From Billgrantia pellis (GTDB lineage: Bacteria > Pseudomonadota > Gammaproteobacteria > Pseudomonadales > Halomonadaceae), in the NCBI RefSeq assembly GCF_008297955.1, contig NZ_VTPY01000003.1, forward strand, positions 558,001 through 622,000: a stretch of DNA of 64,000 nucleotides, in the 5' to 3' direction. The notes beneath the pieces are model-generated. The model saw only the letters and a program-made list of their open reading frames with translations, was not told where the DNA came from and did not search any database. Both the position numbers and the translations under genes were made by a program. Of this stretch, positions 33,990 through 42,840 are shown one piece after another (positions within the stretch are counted from its first letter, which is position 1; each line of letters begins with the position of its first letter).

Positions 33990-36313
33990 GCAAGCGCAGC
34001 AAGCATCACGACGACGCCACCCCGGACCTATTCGCCGATCTCGGTGAGGAACCAGCAAGCAACAGCCAGGCACCCGTCAAGGGCTTACCCGCCGAGCCGG
34101 AACCGCCCCAAGCCGCGCAGGGCAACGTACAAGCCGCGCTTCACGACACCCAGGCGCTATTCGCCCTGCTCGACCGCTGGGTGGAGCGCGGCTGGCTGCG
34201 CGCGCTGGACCGCGCGCTGGCCAGCTTCTTCGAGCGCGAGGTGAGCGACGCCCCTCCCCTGCTGCTGCTCGCCGCCGCTCTCGCCAGCCACCAGCTCGGC
34301 CGCGGCCACGTGTGCCTCGATCTCGCCCAGACCCTCGCCGCCCCCGACCTGGCGCTCTCGCTGCCACCGGAAGGCGACGATCTGAGCGACCCGCCGCCGC
34401 TGCCCAGCGAGCTGCTGGCCGAGCTGGAACTCGCCACCTGGCGCGCTGCCCTGAACCACCCCGCTCTGGTAGCGGACGGCAGCGAACCGCCGGGAAACAC
34501 CCCACTGGTGCGCAGCGAACGCGACGGCAACGTGCGGCTCTACCTGCGCCGTTACTGGCAGTATGAGCAGAATATTCGCGGGCTGATCGGCGCCCGGCTC
34601 ACAGCTACCCCCGAGGCAGAAACCGATACCGCCACCCTGCCCCGGGCGCTGGCCGCACTGTTTCCCCAAAGCCATGAGCTCGACTGGCAGCAGGCCGCCT
34701 GTGCGCTGGCCAGCCGCTCGCGTTTCGCGGTGATCACCGGCGGTCCCGGTACCGGCAAGACCACCACCGTGGTCAAGCTGCTCGCCCTGCTCCAGGCGCT
34801 GGCCCTGGGCGAGCCAGGGCCAGCAGGCGCCCCGCGTCCGCTGCGCATACGCCTGGCCGCACCCACCGGCAAGGCCGCCGCGCGACTCAACGAATCCATC
34901 GCCAAGCAGGTGCAGGGGCTTTCGCTGGTAGAATTGGCCGCCGCCGCGGGCCAACAGGGTGTGGATATCTCAACTCTGCGCGACAGTATCCCTACCGAGG
35001 TCACGACACTGCACCGCCTGCTGGGCTCACGACCGGATACTCGCCACTTCCGCCACCACGCCGGCAACCCGCTGGCGCTGGACGCCCTGGTGATCGACGA
35101 AGCCTCGATGGTGGATATCGAGATGATGGCCGCCGTGCTCACCGCCCTGCCGCCCAAAGCCCGGCTGATCCTGCTCGGCGACAAGGACCAGCTCGCCTCG
35201 GTGGAAGCCGGCGCCGTGCTCGGCGACCTATGCCAGCGCGCCGAAGGCGGCCACTACACCCCGGCCACCTGCGACTGGCTGGAACGGGTGATCGGCACGC
35301 CGATTCCCGAACGATACCGCGACGAAGCAGGCCAGCCGCTGGACCAGGCCATCGCCATGCTGCGGGTGAGCCACCGCTTCGATGCGAAAAGCGGCATCGG
35401 CCAGCTCGCCGAGGCGGTCAACCGTCCGCTTGGCCCAGACCACGGCCAGAAGGAAAAGAAACGCGCCGTACGCGAGATCTTCCAGCAGGATTACGCCGAT
35501 ATCGCCCGCCTCGCCCTGGCGGACGCCGACGATCCGGCGCTGGACCGCCTAGTGGTCAATGGCAACCCGGCCGGCTTCGCCAATAGCGGCGCAGGCCGCC
35601 ACGACCGCCGCGGCGAGCCCATCACGCCACCGGTCGGCTACGGCCACTATCTGGAAGTGATGAAATCAGCACGGCCCGCCCAGCCCTACTTCGGTGAAGG
35701 CGACGAACGTCAGCCCTACGACGACTGGGCCCGACAGGTGCTCACCGCCCACGGCCACTTCCAGTTGCTGTGCGCGCTGAGGAAAGGCGCCTGGGGCATA
35801 CAAGGACTGAACCCGCGCATCGGCCGCGCGCTGCGCCGCGCCGGCTGGCTCAAGGCCAGCGACCTGGAACTGGAACAGGGCTGGTTCGAAGGCCGCCCGG
35901 TACTCGTCACCCGCAACGACTACGGCCTGGGGCTGATGAACGGCGATATCGGCATCACCCTCGCCGTGCCCGAGGCGCGCAGCGCCATTGATTCGCCCGG
36001 CCGTACCCTGCTGCGCGTCGCCCTCCCGGCAAGCGACGGCAGCGGCGACATCAAGTGGGTGCTGCCCAGCCGCCTGCAAGCGGTGGAAACCGTCTTCGCC
36101 ATGACGGTGCACAAATCCCAGGGCTCGGAATTCACTCACACCGCCCTGCTGCTCCCCGACGCCCCCAACCCCATCCTCACCCGCGAGCTGGTCTACACCG
36201 GCATCACCCGCGCGCGCGACTGGCTCACGCTGGTAGAGACGCGCCGCGGGATGCTGGATGAAGCGGTGACGAGGGAGGTAGTAAGGGTGAGCGGGTTGGG
36301 TAAAGAGCAGTAG
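33986..36313 (+). CDS. recD: Exonuclease V (RecBCD) alpha subunit RecD
   Basis: A 775-residue RecD, longer than E. coli RecD (608) by an N-terminal charged tail and internal loops. Walker A GGPGTGKTTTV lies near residue 252, APTGKAAARLNESIAKQV near 292, Walker B VIDEASMVDIEMM near 370, and the end carries FAMTVHKSQGSEFTHTALLL and ELVYTGITRARDWLTLVETR (superfamily 1B motifs V and VI). It is the 5'-3' helicase of RecBCD. It starts inside the recB stop (ATGA). The last 290 bp of this gene are partly repeated three times downstream at 41371, 42841 and 43951, a very unusual feature treated in the findings. Confidence 0.95.
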   Translation: MSKRSKHHDDATPDLFADLGEEPASNSQAPVKGLPAEPEPPQAAQGNVQAALHDTQALFALLDRWVERGWLRALDRALASFFEREVSDAPPLLLLAAALASHQLGRGHVCLDLAQTLAAPDLALSLPPEGDDLSDPPPLPSELLAELELATWRAALNHPALVADGSEPPGNTPLVRSERDGNVRLYLRRYWQYEQNIRGLIGARLTATPEAETDTATLPRALAALFPQSHELDWQQAACALASRSRFAVITGGPGTGKTTTVVKLLALLQALALGEPGPAGAPRPLRIRLAAPTGKAAARLNESIAKQVQGLSLVELAAAAGQQGVDISTLRDSIPTEVTTLHRLLGSRPDTRHFRHHAGNPLALDALVIDEASMVDIEMMAAVLTALPPKARLILLGDKDQLASVEAGAVLGDLCQRAEGGHYTPATCDWLERVIGTPIPERYRDEAGQPLDQAIAMLRVSHRFDAKSGIGQLAEAVNRPLGPDHGQKEKKRAVREIFQQDYADIARLALADADDPALDRLVVNGNPAGFANSGAGRHDRRGEPITPPVGYGHYLEVMKSARPAQPYFGEGDERQPYDDWARQVLTAHGHFQLLCALRKGAWGIQGLNPRIGRALRRAGWLKASDLELEQGWFEGRPVLVTRNDYGLGLMNGDIGITLAVPEARSAIDSPGRTLLRVALPASDGSGDIKWVLPSRLQAVETVFAMTVHKSQGSEFTHTALLLPDAPNPILTRELVYTGITRARDWLTLVETRRGMLDEAVTREVVRVSGLGKEQ

Positions 36314-36423
36314 ACGCGGCAACTTCTAAGGGAGAATTTTCTCATAAACGACTATTCATTAGCTCCGTTTGAGCGCGATGAGAGGAAACACAGGTACCGG
36401 CTTGTGAAGAAGGGATAGCAAAG

Positions 36424-37209
36424 CTATCCCATCAGGAATTTCAGTCCAACAACGATCAACAGCACCGCGAAGACGCGTTTGAGTAAGGAGTCCGGTAGCC
36501 AGGAAGCGATTAACGCCCCCGCCCGGGCACCGGGTACGCTGAGCAGGACGATGCCAATGAAGGCCGGCCAATAAACGTAGCCGGTCGCCCAGCTCAGGGT
36601 TTCGGAGGCATTGCCGACCCACATAGCCGTAATGGCACCCACGACGGCAATCGGAATCCCCGCCGCAGCTGAAGTCCCCACCGCTTGGCGCATCGGAACG
36701 CTGCATCGTTCAAGGAACGGCACTGTTAGTGTCCCGCCACCAATCCCGAACAGCGCCGACGCCAAACCAATACTCCCGCCGGCAAAAATCATTCCCTTGC
36801 GTCCAGGTAGCGAATGCTCTCTACCTGGGCGGAGACCTATGAGCAGCTTGGTTGCCAGCAGCAAGAAAAACACGCCCAGTAGAAGCGACAGGACACGGCC
36901 TGAAAGCGCATCGCCCAAGAAAACACCGCCGATGGCACCGAAGATCAAGCCAGGCAGCAATAGCCATACACAGTCCTTTCGTACGTTTCCGTGAAGGTAA
37001 TGAGCCCTTGCCGATGAAATAGAGGTGATCGCAATCGTGGCAAGGGAAGTTCCTACCGCCAGTCGTAGGGCGAGATCGGCATCGACCTGTTGCCAGCCCA
37101 GCGCCATCACCAACAACGGGACAACCACTACCCCACCACCGATACCCAGCAAGCCCGCTAGAAAGCCGGCCAGTAGCCCGACTAGCGGGTAGAGCGTGAT
37201 CGAAGTCAC
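36424..37209 (-). CDS. TauE/SafE-family sulfite/sulfonate exporter-like membrane protein
   Basis: A 261-residue membrane protein with about eight helices. The two family repeats are visible: YPLVGLLAGFLAGLLGIGGG then VVVVPLL at the start and GGSIGLASALFGIGGGTLTV then PFLERC in the second half. Members export sulfite, sulfoacetate or other small organic acids, or are uncharacterised. It is divergent from the CocE-like hydrolase gene and shares the 101-bp promoter region that has a TTTGACATGTCAAA palindrome, so it may belong to the same regulon and export a product of that pathway. Confidence 0.85.
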   Translation of the reverse strand: MTSITLYPLVGLLAGFLAGLLGIGGGVVVVPLLVMALGWQQVDADLALRLAVGTSLATIAITSISSARAHYLHGNVRKDCVWLLLPGLIFGAIGGVFLGDALSGRVLSLLLGVFFLLLATKLLIGLRPGREHSLPGRKGMIFAGGSIGLASALFGIGGGTLTVPFLERCSVPMRQAVGTSAAAGIPIAVVGAITAMWVGNASETLSWATGYVYWPAFIGIVLLSVPGARAGALIASWLPDSLLKRVFAVLLIVVGLKFLMG

Positions 37210-37241
37210 TCAAACCCCTTTGGAAATCCCTAAAATCAATA

Positions 37242-37255
37242 TTTGACATGTCAAA
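37242..37255. promoter_or_regulatory. Palindromic operator between TauE-like and CocE-like genes
   Basis: TTTGACATGTCAAA is a perfect 14-bp palindrome in the divergent promoter region. Related sites sit before atoE (TACATGTCAA, 39143-39152) and before the GntR gene (AACATGTT, 40569-40576). The type fits a GntR/FCD operator, and the GntR regulator encoded at 40640 is the obvious candidate to bind it. Confidence 0.6.
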
Positions 37256-37310
37256 ATGATACCATCAAAATTCCATCAGCCAAACAATTACTAAACTAGG
37301 AGAGACAGGT

Positions 37311-39137
37311 ATGTCAGAAGCGCCTCTATTTCCCCTCGAATCCTGGCTGGAAAGCCGTCCCCCGAACTTCGCAGGGCAGCGCTTGAGCTCCCGCTATCTC
37401 ACCATGAGTGATGGAATCGACATCGCAATCGATGTGCATTTGCCCGGTGTAAACGCCACATCCTCTGAGTGCTTTCCGGTCGTCGTTTTCTTCACACCTT
37501 ATTACCGGCGTATGAAGCTCAAGCCAGGCGCACCGGAAGGTACCGAGGATTGCCCCAATATCGCAGTCTTCCGTTCACTGCTTCTCCCTCGTGGCTATGC
37601 GCTGGTCGCCGTCGATGTGCGTGGTAGCGGAGCTTCATTCGGGATTCGTAAAGGATTGCGCTCCCCCAAGGAACGAGAAGACTATTTGGAAATCGTCGAA
37701 TGGATCAGCCAGCAGTCATGGTGCAGCGGTGCCATCGGGGTTACCGGTATTTCATATCTCGGGGCAGCCGCAGACTTTACTGCCTCCTGGGCACATCCAG
37801 CGGTCAAGGCAATCGTGCCCCACTCGGCGGTGTGGGATACCTGGTCGAACCAGCTCTATCCAGGTGGCGTGATGTGCCGCCGTCTGGTCAAGGAGTATGG
37901 CAAGCTGATGGAGGCGCTCGATGACGATGATGCCGAGGATCGTGCCAGCTTCCCTTACTTCCAAGGCGAATATTACGATGGCCCGGCGCCGGTCGATGAT
38001 GATCATGATGGAATCCTGCTGGCGGCCGCGCTGGAGGATCATATTGCCAACTTCGATATGGCAGATTTCGTCCATCAGTTCGCATTTCGCGACCGGCCGC
38101 TGCACACCGATCCAGACTTCACCTCGGCAATCATCAGTCCCTACCACTACGCCAACCGGAAAGCCGACATGCAAACGGCGGTCTATACCATTTCCGGCTG
38201 GGTGGATGGCCATTATTCGCGAGGAGCGGTCCTTCGCTATCAATGGCAACAAAATCCGAACAAGCGGTTGATGCTGGGCGCTTGGGATCACGGTGGCCGC
38301 AGCGGATCGAGTCCCTTTCATGAAGACCCTACGCCTCAGGTCAAGGCACTCTCAGAGACCCTGCGCTTTTTCGACGAATACCTGATGGGCTTGAATACCG
38401 GCCTACGCAATGAACCGCCGGTCCACTATTACACCGTAGGGGAAGAACGCTGGAAATCGGCCAACGAGTGGCCGCCGGCCGATATAAACTGGCGCAAGCT
38501 CTTTTTCCAGGCCGGGCATCGGCTTGGCAGCGAGCCACCAACGGCCCCCAGTGCCTCTGACCGCTACGTAGGCGACTATCGTTGTGGCACTGGCAATCAG
38601 TCCCGCTACAACCGCCTTTACGCACAAAATGTCGAGCAGTATTACGCCGACTGGCACGGCCGCGACGAGCGAATGCTGTGCTACACGACCGATGCCTTCG
38701 AGACCGACATGGAGCTCACTGGACACCCGGTGGTCCGATTGCACCTGTCGAGCGACACGCAGGACTGCGCACTGTTCGTTTATCTCGAAGATATCGATAA
38801 GAACGGTCGTGCCTACTATGTGACCGAGGGTATCTTCCGTGCCCTTCACCGGTGTATCGCCGAGGAGCATCCCAACATTCCCGCCATCGGCCCGAATCAT
38901 AGCTTCAGCGAACGCGATGCACGTTACCTAATTCCTGGCGAATGCACGGAGGTCGCGTTCGACTTGCTGCCGATTTCTTGGCTGTTTAAGGCCGGCCATC
39001 GCTTGCGAGTCGCCATCGCGCTGGCCGACAGCGATCATTTCTCGCGTATACCCGATGGAGTCCTACCGACCATCGATATAAGCCGCAGTGCGTCCACCCC
39101 CTCTGTCTTGGAACTACCCCTGATAGCCCGCGGCTAA
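37311..39137 (+). CDS. CocE/NonD-family S15 hydrolase (X-Pro dipeptidyl-peptidase-like)
   Basis: A 608-residue alpha/beta hydrolase of the S15/CocE type. The N-terminal catalytic domain carries SDGIDIAIDVHLPG, FFTPYYRRMKLKPG and the nucleophile elbow GVTGISYLGAAAD near residue 145 (serine in GxSxxG). The acid/histidine region is ... MLGAWDHGGRSGSSPFHEDP near 330. A C-terminal jelly-roll domain starts near 420 (NRLYAQNVEQYYADWHGRDE). Members cleave esters such as cocaine or X-Pro peptides; no leader is seen, so it should be cytoplasmic. Next to a short-chain fatty acid transporter gene it may release a short acid from an ester or amide that is then moved; inference only. A GGAG site precedes the ATG. 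Confidence 0.87.
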   Translation: MSEAPLFPLESWLESRPPNFAGQRLSSRYLTMSDGIDIAIDVHLPGVNATSSECFPVVVFFTPYYRRMKLKPGAPEGTEDCPNIAVFRSLLLPRGYALVAVDVRGSGASFGIRKGLRSPKEREDYLEIVEWISQQSWCSGAIGVTGISYLGAAADFTASWAHPAVKAIVPHSAVWDTWSNQLYPGGVMCRRLVKEYGKLMEALDDDDAEDRASFPYFQGEYYDGPAPVDDDHDGILLAAALEDHIANFDMADFVHQFAFRDRPLHTDPDFTSAIISPYHYANRKADMQTAVYTISGWVDGHYSRGAVLRYQWQQNPNKRLMLGAWDHGGRSGSSPFHEDPTPQVKALSETLRFFDEYLMGLNTGLRNEPPVHYYTVGEERWKSANEWPPADINWRKLFFQAGHRLGSEPPTAPSASDRYVGDYRCGTGNQSRYNRLYAQNVEQYYADWHGRDERMLCYTTDAFETDMELTGHPVVRLHLSSDTQDCALFVYLEDIDKNGRAYYVTEGIFRALHRCIAEEHPNIPAIGPNHSFSERDARYLIPGECTEVAFDLLPISWLFKAGHRLRVAIALADSDHFSRIPDGVLPTIDISRSASTPSVLELPLIARG

Positions 39138-39142
39138 CCCCC

Positions 39143-39152
39143 TACATGTCAA
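39143..39152. promoter_or_regulatory. Partial copy of the ACATGT operator before atoE
   Basis: TACATGTCAA matches one arm plus the centre of the TTTGACATGTCAAA palindrome at 37242. It lies 79 bp before the transporter start, in the intergenic region of the same module. Confidence 0.45.
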
Positions 39153-39230
39153 TTTGCTAGGGGCACAACAACATCAACCCAAATTTTCCGGTATCAACAA
39201 CAACTCCCAGACAAACCAAGGGAACCTTAC

Positions 39231-40547
39231 ATGCAAACTCTGACACGGTACTGCCTAAAGTTCGTTGAACACTGCCTGCCCAATGCCCTGCTACTTGCGA
39301 TTGCGCTTAGCCTCATTGTCTTTCTTCTTGGCGTGACGGTGGAAGGCCAGAGCGCAATTACTATGTTCAATGGATGGGGAAATGGCTTCTCCAACCTCTA
39401 TCAGTTCGCCATGCAAATGTCACTGATACTGCTGACCGGCTTTCTGATCGCCAAGACACCCATCGTCTCGCGCATGATCGATCGCCTGGCCGCCATACCC
39501 AAAACACCCTCCCAAGCTGCCGGCCTGATTGCCGTGGTCGGGATGGTCACGTTCTACATCAACTGGGGCTTCGGTATGATCGTAGGGGCCTTCCTGGCCC
39601 GCGAAATGGGACGCCGTGTAAAGGGATTGCATTACCCGCTGGCCGTGGCTGCTGCCTATTCTGGCGATATCATTCGCGGCACAACAGCATCGATCCCGCT
39701 TTTGATGGCGACCGAAGGGAATTTCATGGAAGACGTGGTGGGTGTCGTGCCCATCACTGCCACTCTCTACTCCTGGTGGAACGTCGGGCTTTCCCTCGTA
39801 CTGCTGTTTTTGCTTTATTACGTCTTCACACGGGTCAAGCCGGAGACCGAAGAGATCCAGCAATTCAAGGGGGAGCCGTTGGAAAACGCTGTCGAGAAGG
39901 TCGATACAGCCGGCATGCCGTGGGCAGAAAAACTTGAATACTACCGCTTGCCCAACATTTTGCTGGCTCTGCTGCCCATCGGATATCTTGCCATCAACTT
40001 CCATCAGCTCGGTTTCAACCTGAACCTTAACCTAGTGATCATGATCTTCCTGACGATAGGACTGCTTCTGCAGCCGAACCCAGCTAGCATGGGCAAGGCG
40101 ATTAAGGAAGGTATCTTGTCGTGCCGTGGCATCATCATCCAGTTCCCGCTGTATGCCGGTATAGCGGGTATGGTCAAAGCATCCGGACTTGCTGATAGCC
40201 TCGCCGCTTGGTTCGTTGATATTGCTACTGTGCATACTTTCCCAATCGTAACCTTTATCTCGGCGGGTATCGTGAACATTTTTATCCCGTCTGGCGGCGG
40301 GCAGTGGGCCATCCAAGGTCCGATCATGCTTGAGGCAGCGAAAACCCTAGGAGCCGATATTCCGCAAACCATCATGGCCTTTACCTGGGGCGATGCGTGG
40401 ACCAACCAGATGCAGCCGTTTTGGGCGCTTCCACTGCTGGGTGTCGCTGGCCTTTCGGCACGGGATATCATGGGCTACTGCGTGATGTGGACGCTGATTT
40501 GCGGGGCTACGATCATGGCCGCCTTCGTGCTGCTGTCCATGATCTAG
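39231..40547 (+). CDS. atoE: Short-chain fatty acid transporter (AtoE family)
   Basis: A 438-residue membrane protein with ten to twelve helices, of the AtoE/short-chain fatty acid transporter family. Seen motifs: YCLKFVEHCLPNALLLAIAL at the start, FYINWGFGMIVGAFLAREMG near 105, YPLAVAAAYSGDIIRGTTAS near 135, and IFIPSGGGQWAIQGPIMLEA then WGDAWTNQMQPFWALPLLGV near 345-410. In E. coli AtoE takes up acetoacetate and short acids. It follows the CocE-like gene by 93 bp, with a putative operator between; a GGAA site lies before the ATG. Its job here is probably uptake of an organic acid. Confidence 0.9.
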   Translation: MQTLTRYCLKFVEHCLPNALLLAIALSLIVFLLGVTVEGQSAITMFNGWGNGFSNLYQFAMQMSLILLTGFLIAKTPIVSRMIDRLAAIPKTPSQAAGLIAVVGMVTFYINWGFGMIVGAFLAREMGRRVKGLHYPLAVAAAYSGDIIRGTTASIPLLMATEGNFMEDVVGVVPITATLYSWWNVGLSLVLLFLLYYVFTRVKPETEEIQQFKGEPLENAVEKVDTAGMPWAEKLEYYRLPNILLALLPIGYLAINFHQLGFNLNLNLVIMIFLTIGLLLQPNPASMGKAIKEGILSCRGIIIQFPLYAGIAGMVKASGLADSLAAWFVDIATVHTFPIVTFISAGIVNIFIPSGGGQWAIQGPIMLEAAKTLGADIPQTIMAFTWGDAWTNQMQPFWALPLLGVAGLSARDIMGYCVMWTLICGATIMAAFVLLSMI

Positions 40548-40568
40548 GCTCGGGCATCGACACTACAC

Positions 40569-40576
40569 AACATGTT
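40569..40576. promoter_or_regulatory. AACATGTT palindrome before the GntR gene
   Basis: Perfect 8-bp palindrome 63 bp before the GntR start, sharing the ACATGT core with the two upstream sites. Short, so weak on its own; it gains weight from the repeat of the motif in each promoter of the module. Confidence 0.4.
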
Positions 40577-40639
40577 AGGATGAGGCAGTGCCCGATACCC
40601 TTGTCGGGTGCTGTCACGTGATCCATCATGGAGCCGTTC

Positions 40640-41320
40640 ATGGCAACGACTCAAAAAGGTAATCTCAATTCTCAAGCGTTCGAGACCCTGAGACGCGACA
40701 TTATCTCCTGCCGACTGAAGCCAGGGACCACTATCACCGAAGCGTGGCTCACCAAGCACTATGCCTTTGGCAAGGCGGCTATTCGGCACGCACTGGCACG
40801 GTTGACGCAGCAGGGCCTCACGATCAACCAGGGGCGCCTTGGCTACACCGTCACCCCCATCACTATTAAGAGTATTCGCGAGAGCTACCAGATCCGCCGC
40901 CTGGTGGAGCCAGAGCTTTGCCGAATGGCTGCCGTCAAGCTCGATGCCGAGATATTGACAGCACTGCGTACTTGCAGCGAGGAGACGTATGACCGGCACA
41001 ACGAAAATGCAATGATTTCCCTTTCCTATGCCAACCATCGCTTCCACTGCCTGATTGCAACAGCCGCCGGCAATGAGCGTTTGACGCGTTTGATCGAAGA
41101 ACTCTCTGACGACCACATGCGCATCGCCTACGTCAGCATGGTCTATGGTCAGTCCGATAAAGAGTGGAGTGACGATCACGCCAACATCGTGGCTGCGCTT
41201 GAAGCGGGCAAAGGCGAGGTGGCGGCCCAGCTCATGGCCGAACACTTAGCTCAAAGCGAAGAAACCATCATGCGGGCAGTGCTCAATCTCCCTGAGCTTC
41301 TGAAAACATCGTTGAGCTAA
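40640..41320 (+). CDS. GntR-family transcriptional regulator (FCD type)
   Basis: A 226-residue FadR/FCD-subfamily regulator. The winged helix (about residues 8-70) has AFETLRRDIISCRLKPGTTI then TEAWLTKHYAFGKAAIRHAL; the all-helical FCD ligand domain follows, with FHCLIATAAGNERLTRLIEE near 140 carrying one metal-binding histidine and DDHANIVAALEAGKGEVAAQ then LMAEHLAQ near 180-210 the others. The ATG at 40640 has GGAG at a 6-bp spacing; an earlier ATG at 40628 lacks one. It is the likely local regulator of the TauE-like, CocE-like and atoE genes through ACATGT-centred sites, with a carboxylic acid as ligand. Confidence 0.87.
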   Translation: MATTQKGNLNSQAFETLRRDIISCRLKPGTTITEAWLTKHYAFGKAAIRHALARLTQQGLTINQGRLGYTVTPITIKSIRESYQIRRLVEPELCRMAAVKLDAEILTALRTCSEETYDRHNENAMISLSYANHRFHCLIATAAGNERLTRLIEELSDDHMRIAYVSMVYGQSDKEWSDDHANIVAALEAGKGEVAAQLMAEHLAQSEETIMRAVLNLPELLKTSLS

Positions 41321-41370
41321 CAGTGCTAGTAGCCGCCCCATGCTACCCCCCGCAAGGCTCGAACAAACGC

Positions 41371-41475
41371 ATGTTGCGAGCCGCCTTCCCAGCCAGCGAC
41401 GGCAGCGGCGACATCGACCGAGGAATGCTGGATGAAGCGGTGACGAGGGCGGTGGTGAGGGTGAGTGGGCTGTAA
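41371..41475 (+). pseudogene. recD 3'-end copy 1 (with internal deletion)
   Basis: In frame it reads LRAAFPASDGSGDI and then DRGMLDEAVTRAVVRVSGL before a stop. The first half equals recD residues just before the motif V region (LRVALPASDGSGDI at 36011-36052) and the second half equals the recD end (RRGMLDEAVTREVVRVSGL), with about 71 codons missing between. At the DNA level GCGACGGCAGCGGCGACATC is identical to recD. It cannot be a working gene piece; it is a duplicated end of recD lying after the first cargo module. Confidence 0.88.
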
Positions 41476-41596
41476 ACAGCAGATATCGTTAAATCCGCTT
41501 ATTTCCCCGTCACATTGTAGCCTTTATATTGCTCAGGCTGGCAGGAAGGGCGCTCACCTCGAACTCCACGGCGGTGAAGTAGTCGATCAATACAGG

Positions 41597-42805
41597 ATGG
41601 GGAGTCGACCTTTGTCGTCACCAAGAACAAAGTACTCGCTGCACCGGCTGACCGGGCAATTTCATGAGCCAAACCGGGAAGCGATGTACCGCAGGGACAT
41701 CGAGCCCAGAGTGAGACTCGAGTCCTGCCTGACGCTGATCGTGGCGGCCCTGGTCTTTGGCATGTTTGTCATTTCAGACTACTACTACATCGGCGTGAGC
41801 ACAGAACTCTATCTGCTGCTCGCTATGCGCACCCTAGTAATTGTCTCGTGCGTGATTCTGGCCTTCGTGCTTGGACGCTGGGGTAGCTACACTAGCAATG
41901 TCTGGCTGCATGCCCTACCACTCTGGATACTGGCGACGGGCATCATCTTGATCGTTCCCTTGCGCCCCGACAGCCTCGCCACTCAGGTCACCGCCGTGGT
42001 GGTAGCCACCATGGCGTTCTACCTCCTTATCCCCAACCTGCTGCCCGTCGTAGCCATCGCCAGTTTCTACTTGAACATGGGCTTCCTGGCCGCAACGGCG
42101 ATGGTGGCCGATATTTCTGCCGTGGTCGCACTGCGCATATTGCTCCTGCTCATCATGGCTAACGTAGTGGGTTTCTTCGCCCTGCTGCGTCTGGAAAAAC
42201 TGCAGCGAGGTCAGTTTGCGCTACTGCAGGAAGAGCGCGTTCAAAACCAGCAGCTGATGGATGAAATATCTCATCGAAAATCGCTGGAGGCACAGCTACG
42301 CAGGGTCGCCGAGCGTGATGCATTGACGGGTCTGGATAGCCGAAGCCATTTCATGGAGCGAGCCCGGGAACTGCTACTACGTTCACAGCATCAACAGGCG
42401 CCATTCAGTCTTTTCATGATTGATGTTGATCATTTCAAGGCCATCAACGATACCTGGGGGCACAGCCAGGGGGATCGTGTGCTAAGCGCGATCGCCACGA
42501 CTTGCAGGCGGTCTCTCAGGCCCCAAGATGTGATCGGACGTTTCGGGGGAGAGGAGTTCATCGTGGCCTTGCCGGACACTCGTCTGAAAGACGCTCGAGT
42601 GGTGGCGGAACGGCTACAGAAGGAGGTCGCCGAGTTGCTGGTAATAGAAGAATTGCCCGATCAGCGATTGACCGTCACCATCGGTATCGCCGGGGTTCTT
42701 CACGAGAAGGCCGACTTGGAAGCCTTGGTCAATCAGGCTGACCAGGCCCTGTACGCCGGCAAGCACAACGGAAGGAATCGGGTCGTGATGAGTAACGAAG
42801 GGTGA
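41597..42805 (+). CDS. Membrane-bound diguanylate cyclase (GGDEF domain)
   Basis: About 402 residues. N-terminal cytoplasmic segment (LHRLTGQFHEPNREAMYRRD), six hydrophobic helices between about 40 and 200, a short coiled coil (QEERVQNQQLMDEISHRKSL), then a GGDEF domain from about 230. The active site reads GRFGGEEFIV, so it is the GGEEF form, and DVDHFKAINDTWGHSQGDRV is intact; an RxxD inhibitory site is not evident 5 residues upstream. It should make cyclic di-GMP from GTP. Start uncertain: ATG at 41597 or 41684. It lies between recD 3'-end copies 1 and 2. Confidence 0.9.
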   Translation: MGSRPLSSPRTKYSLHRLTGQFHEPNREAMYRRDIEPRVRLESCLTLIVAALVFGMFVISDYYYIGVSTELYLLLAMRTLVIVSCVILAFVLGRWGSYTSNVWLHALPLWILATGIILIVPLRPDSLATQVTAVVVATMAFYLLIPNLLPVVAIASFYLNMGFLAATAMVADISAVVALRILLLLIMANVVGFFALLRLEKLQRGQFALLQEERVQNQQLMDEISHRKSLEAQLRRVAERDALTGLDSRSHFMERARELLLRSQHQQAPFSLFMIDVDHFKAINDTWGHSQGDRVLSAIATTCRRSLRPQDVIGRFGGEEFIVALPDTRLKDARVVAERLQKEVAELLVIEELPDQRLTVTIGIAGVLHEKADLEALVNQADQALYAGKHNGRNRVVMSNEG

Positions 42806-42840
42806 GAGGAGGTTTGAAGGGAAAAATGTCGCGCTGACTT

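Noticed and set aside
36314..36423. Terminator after recD
   Set aside because: GGGAGAATTTTCTC forms only a short weak stem; not enough to call.
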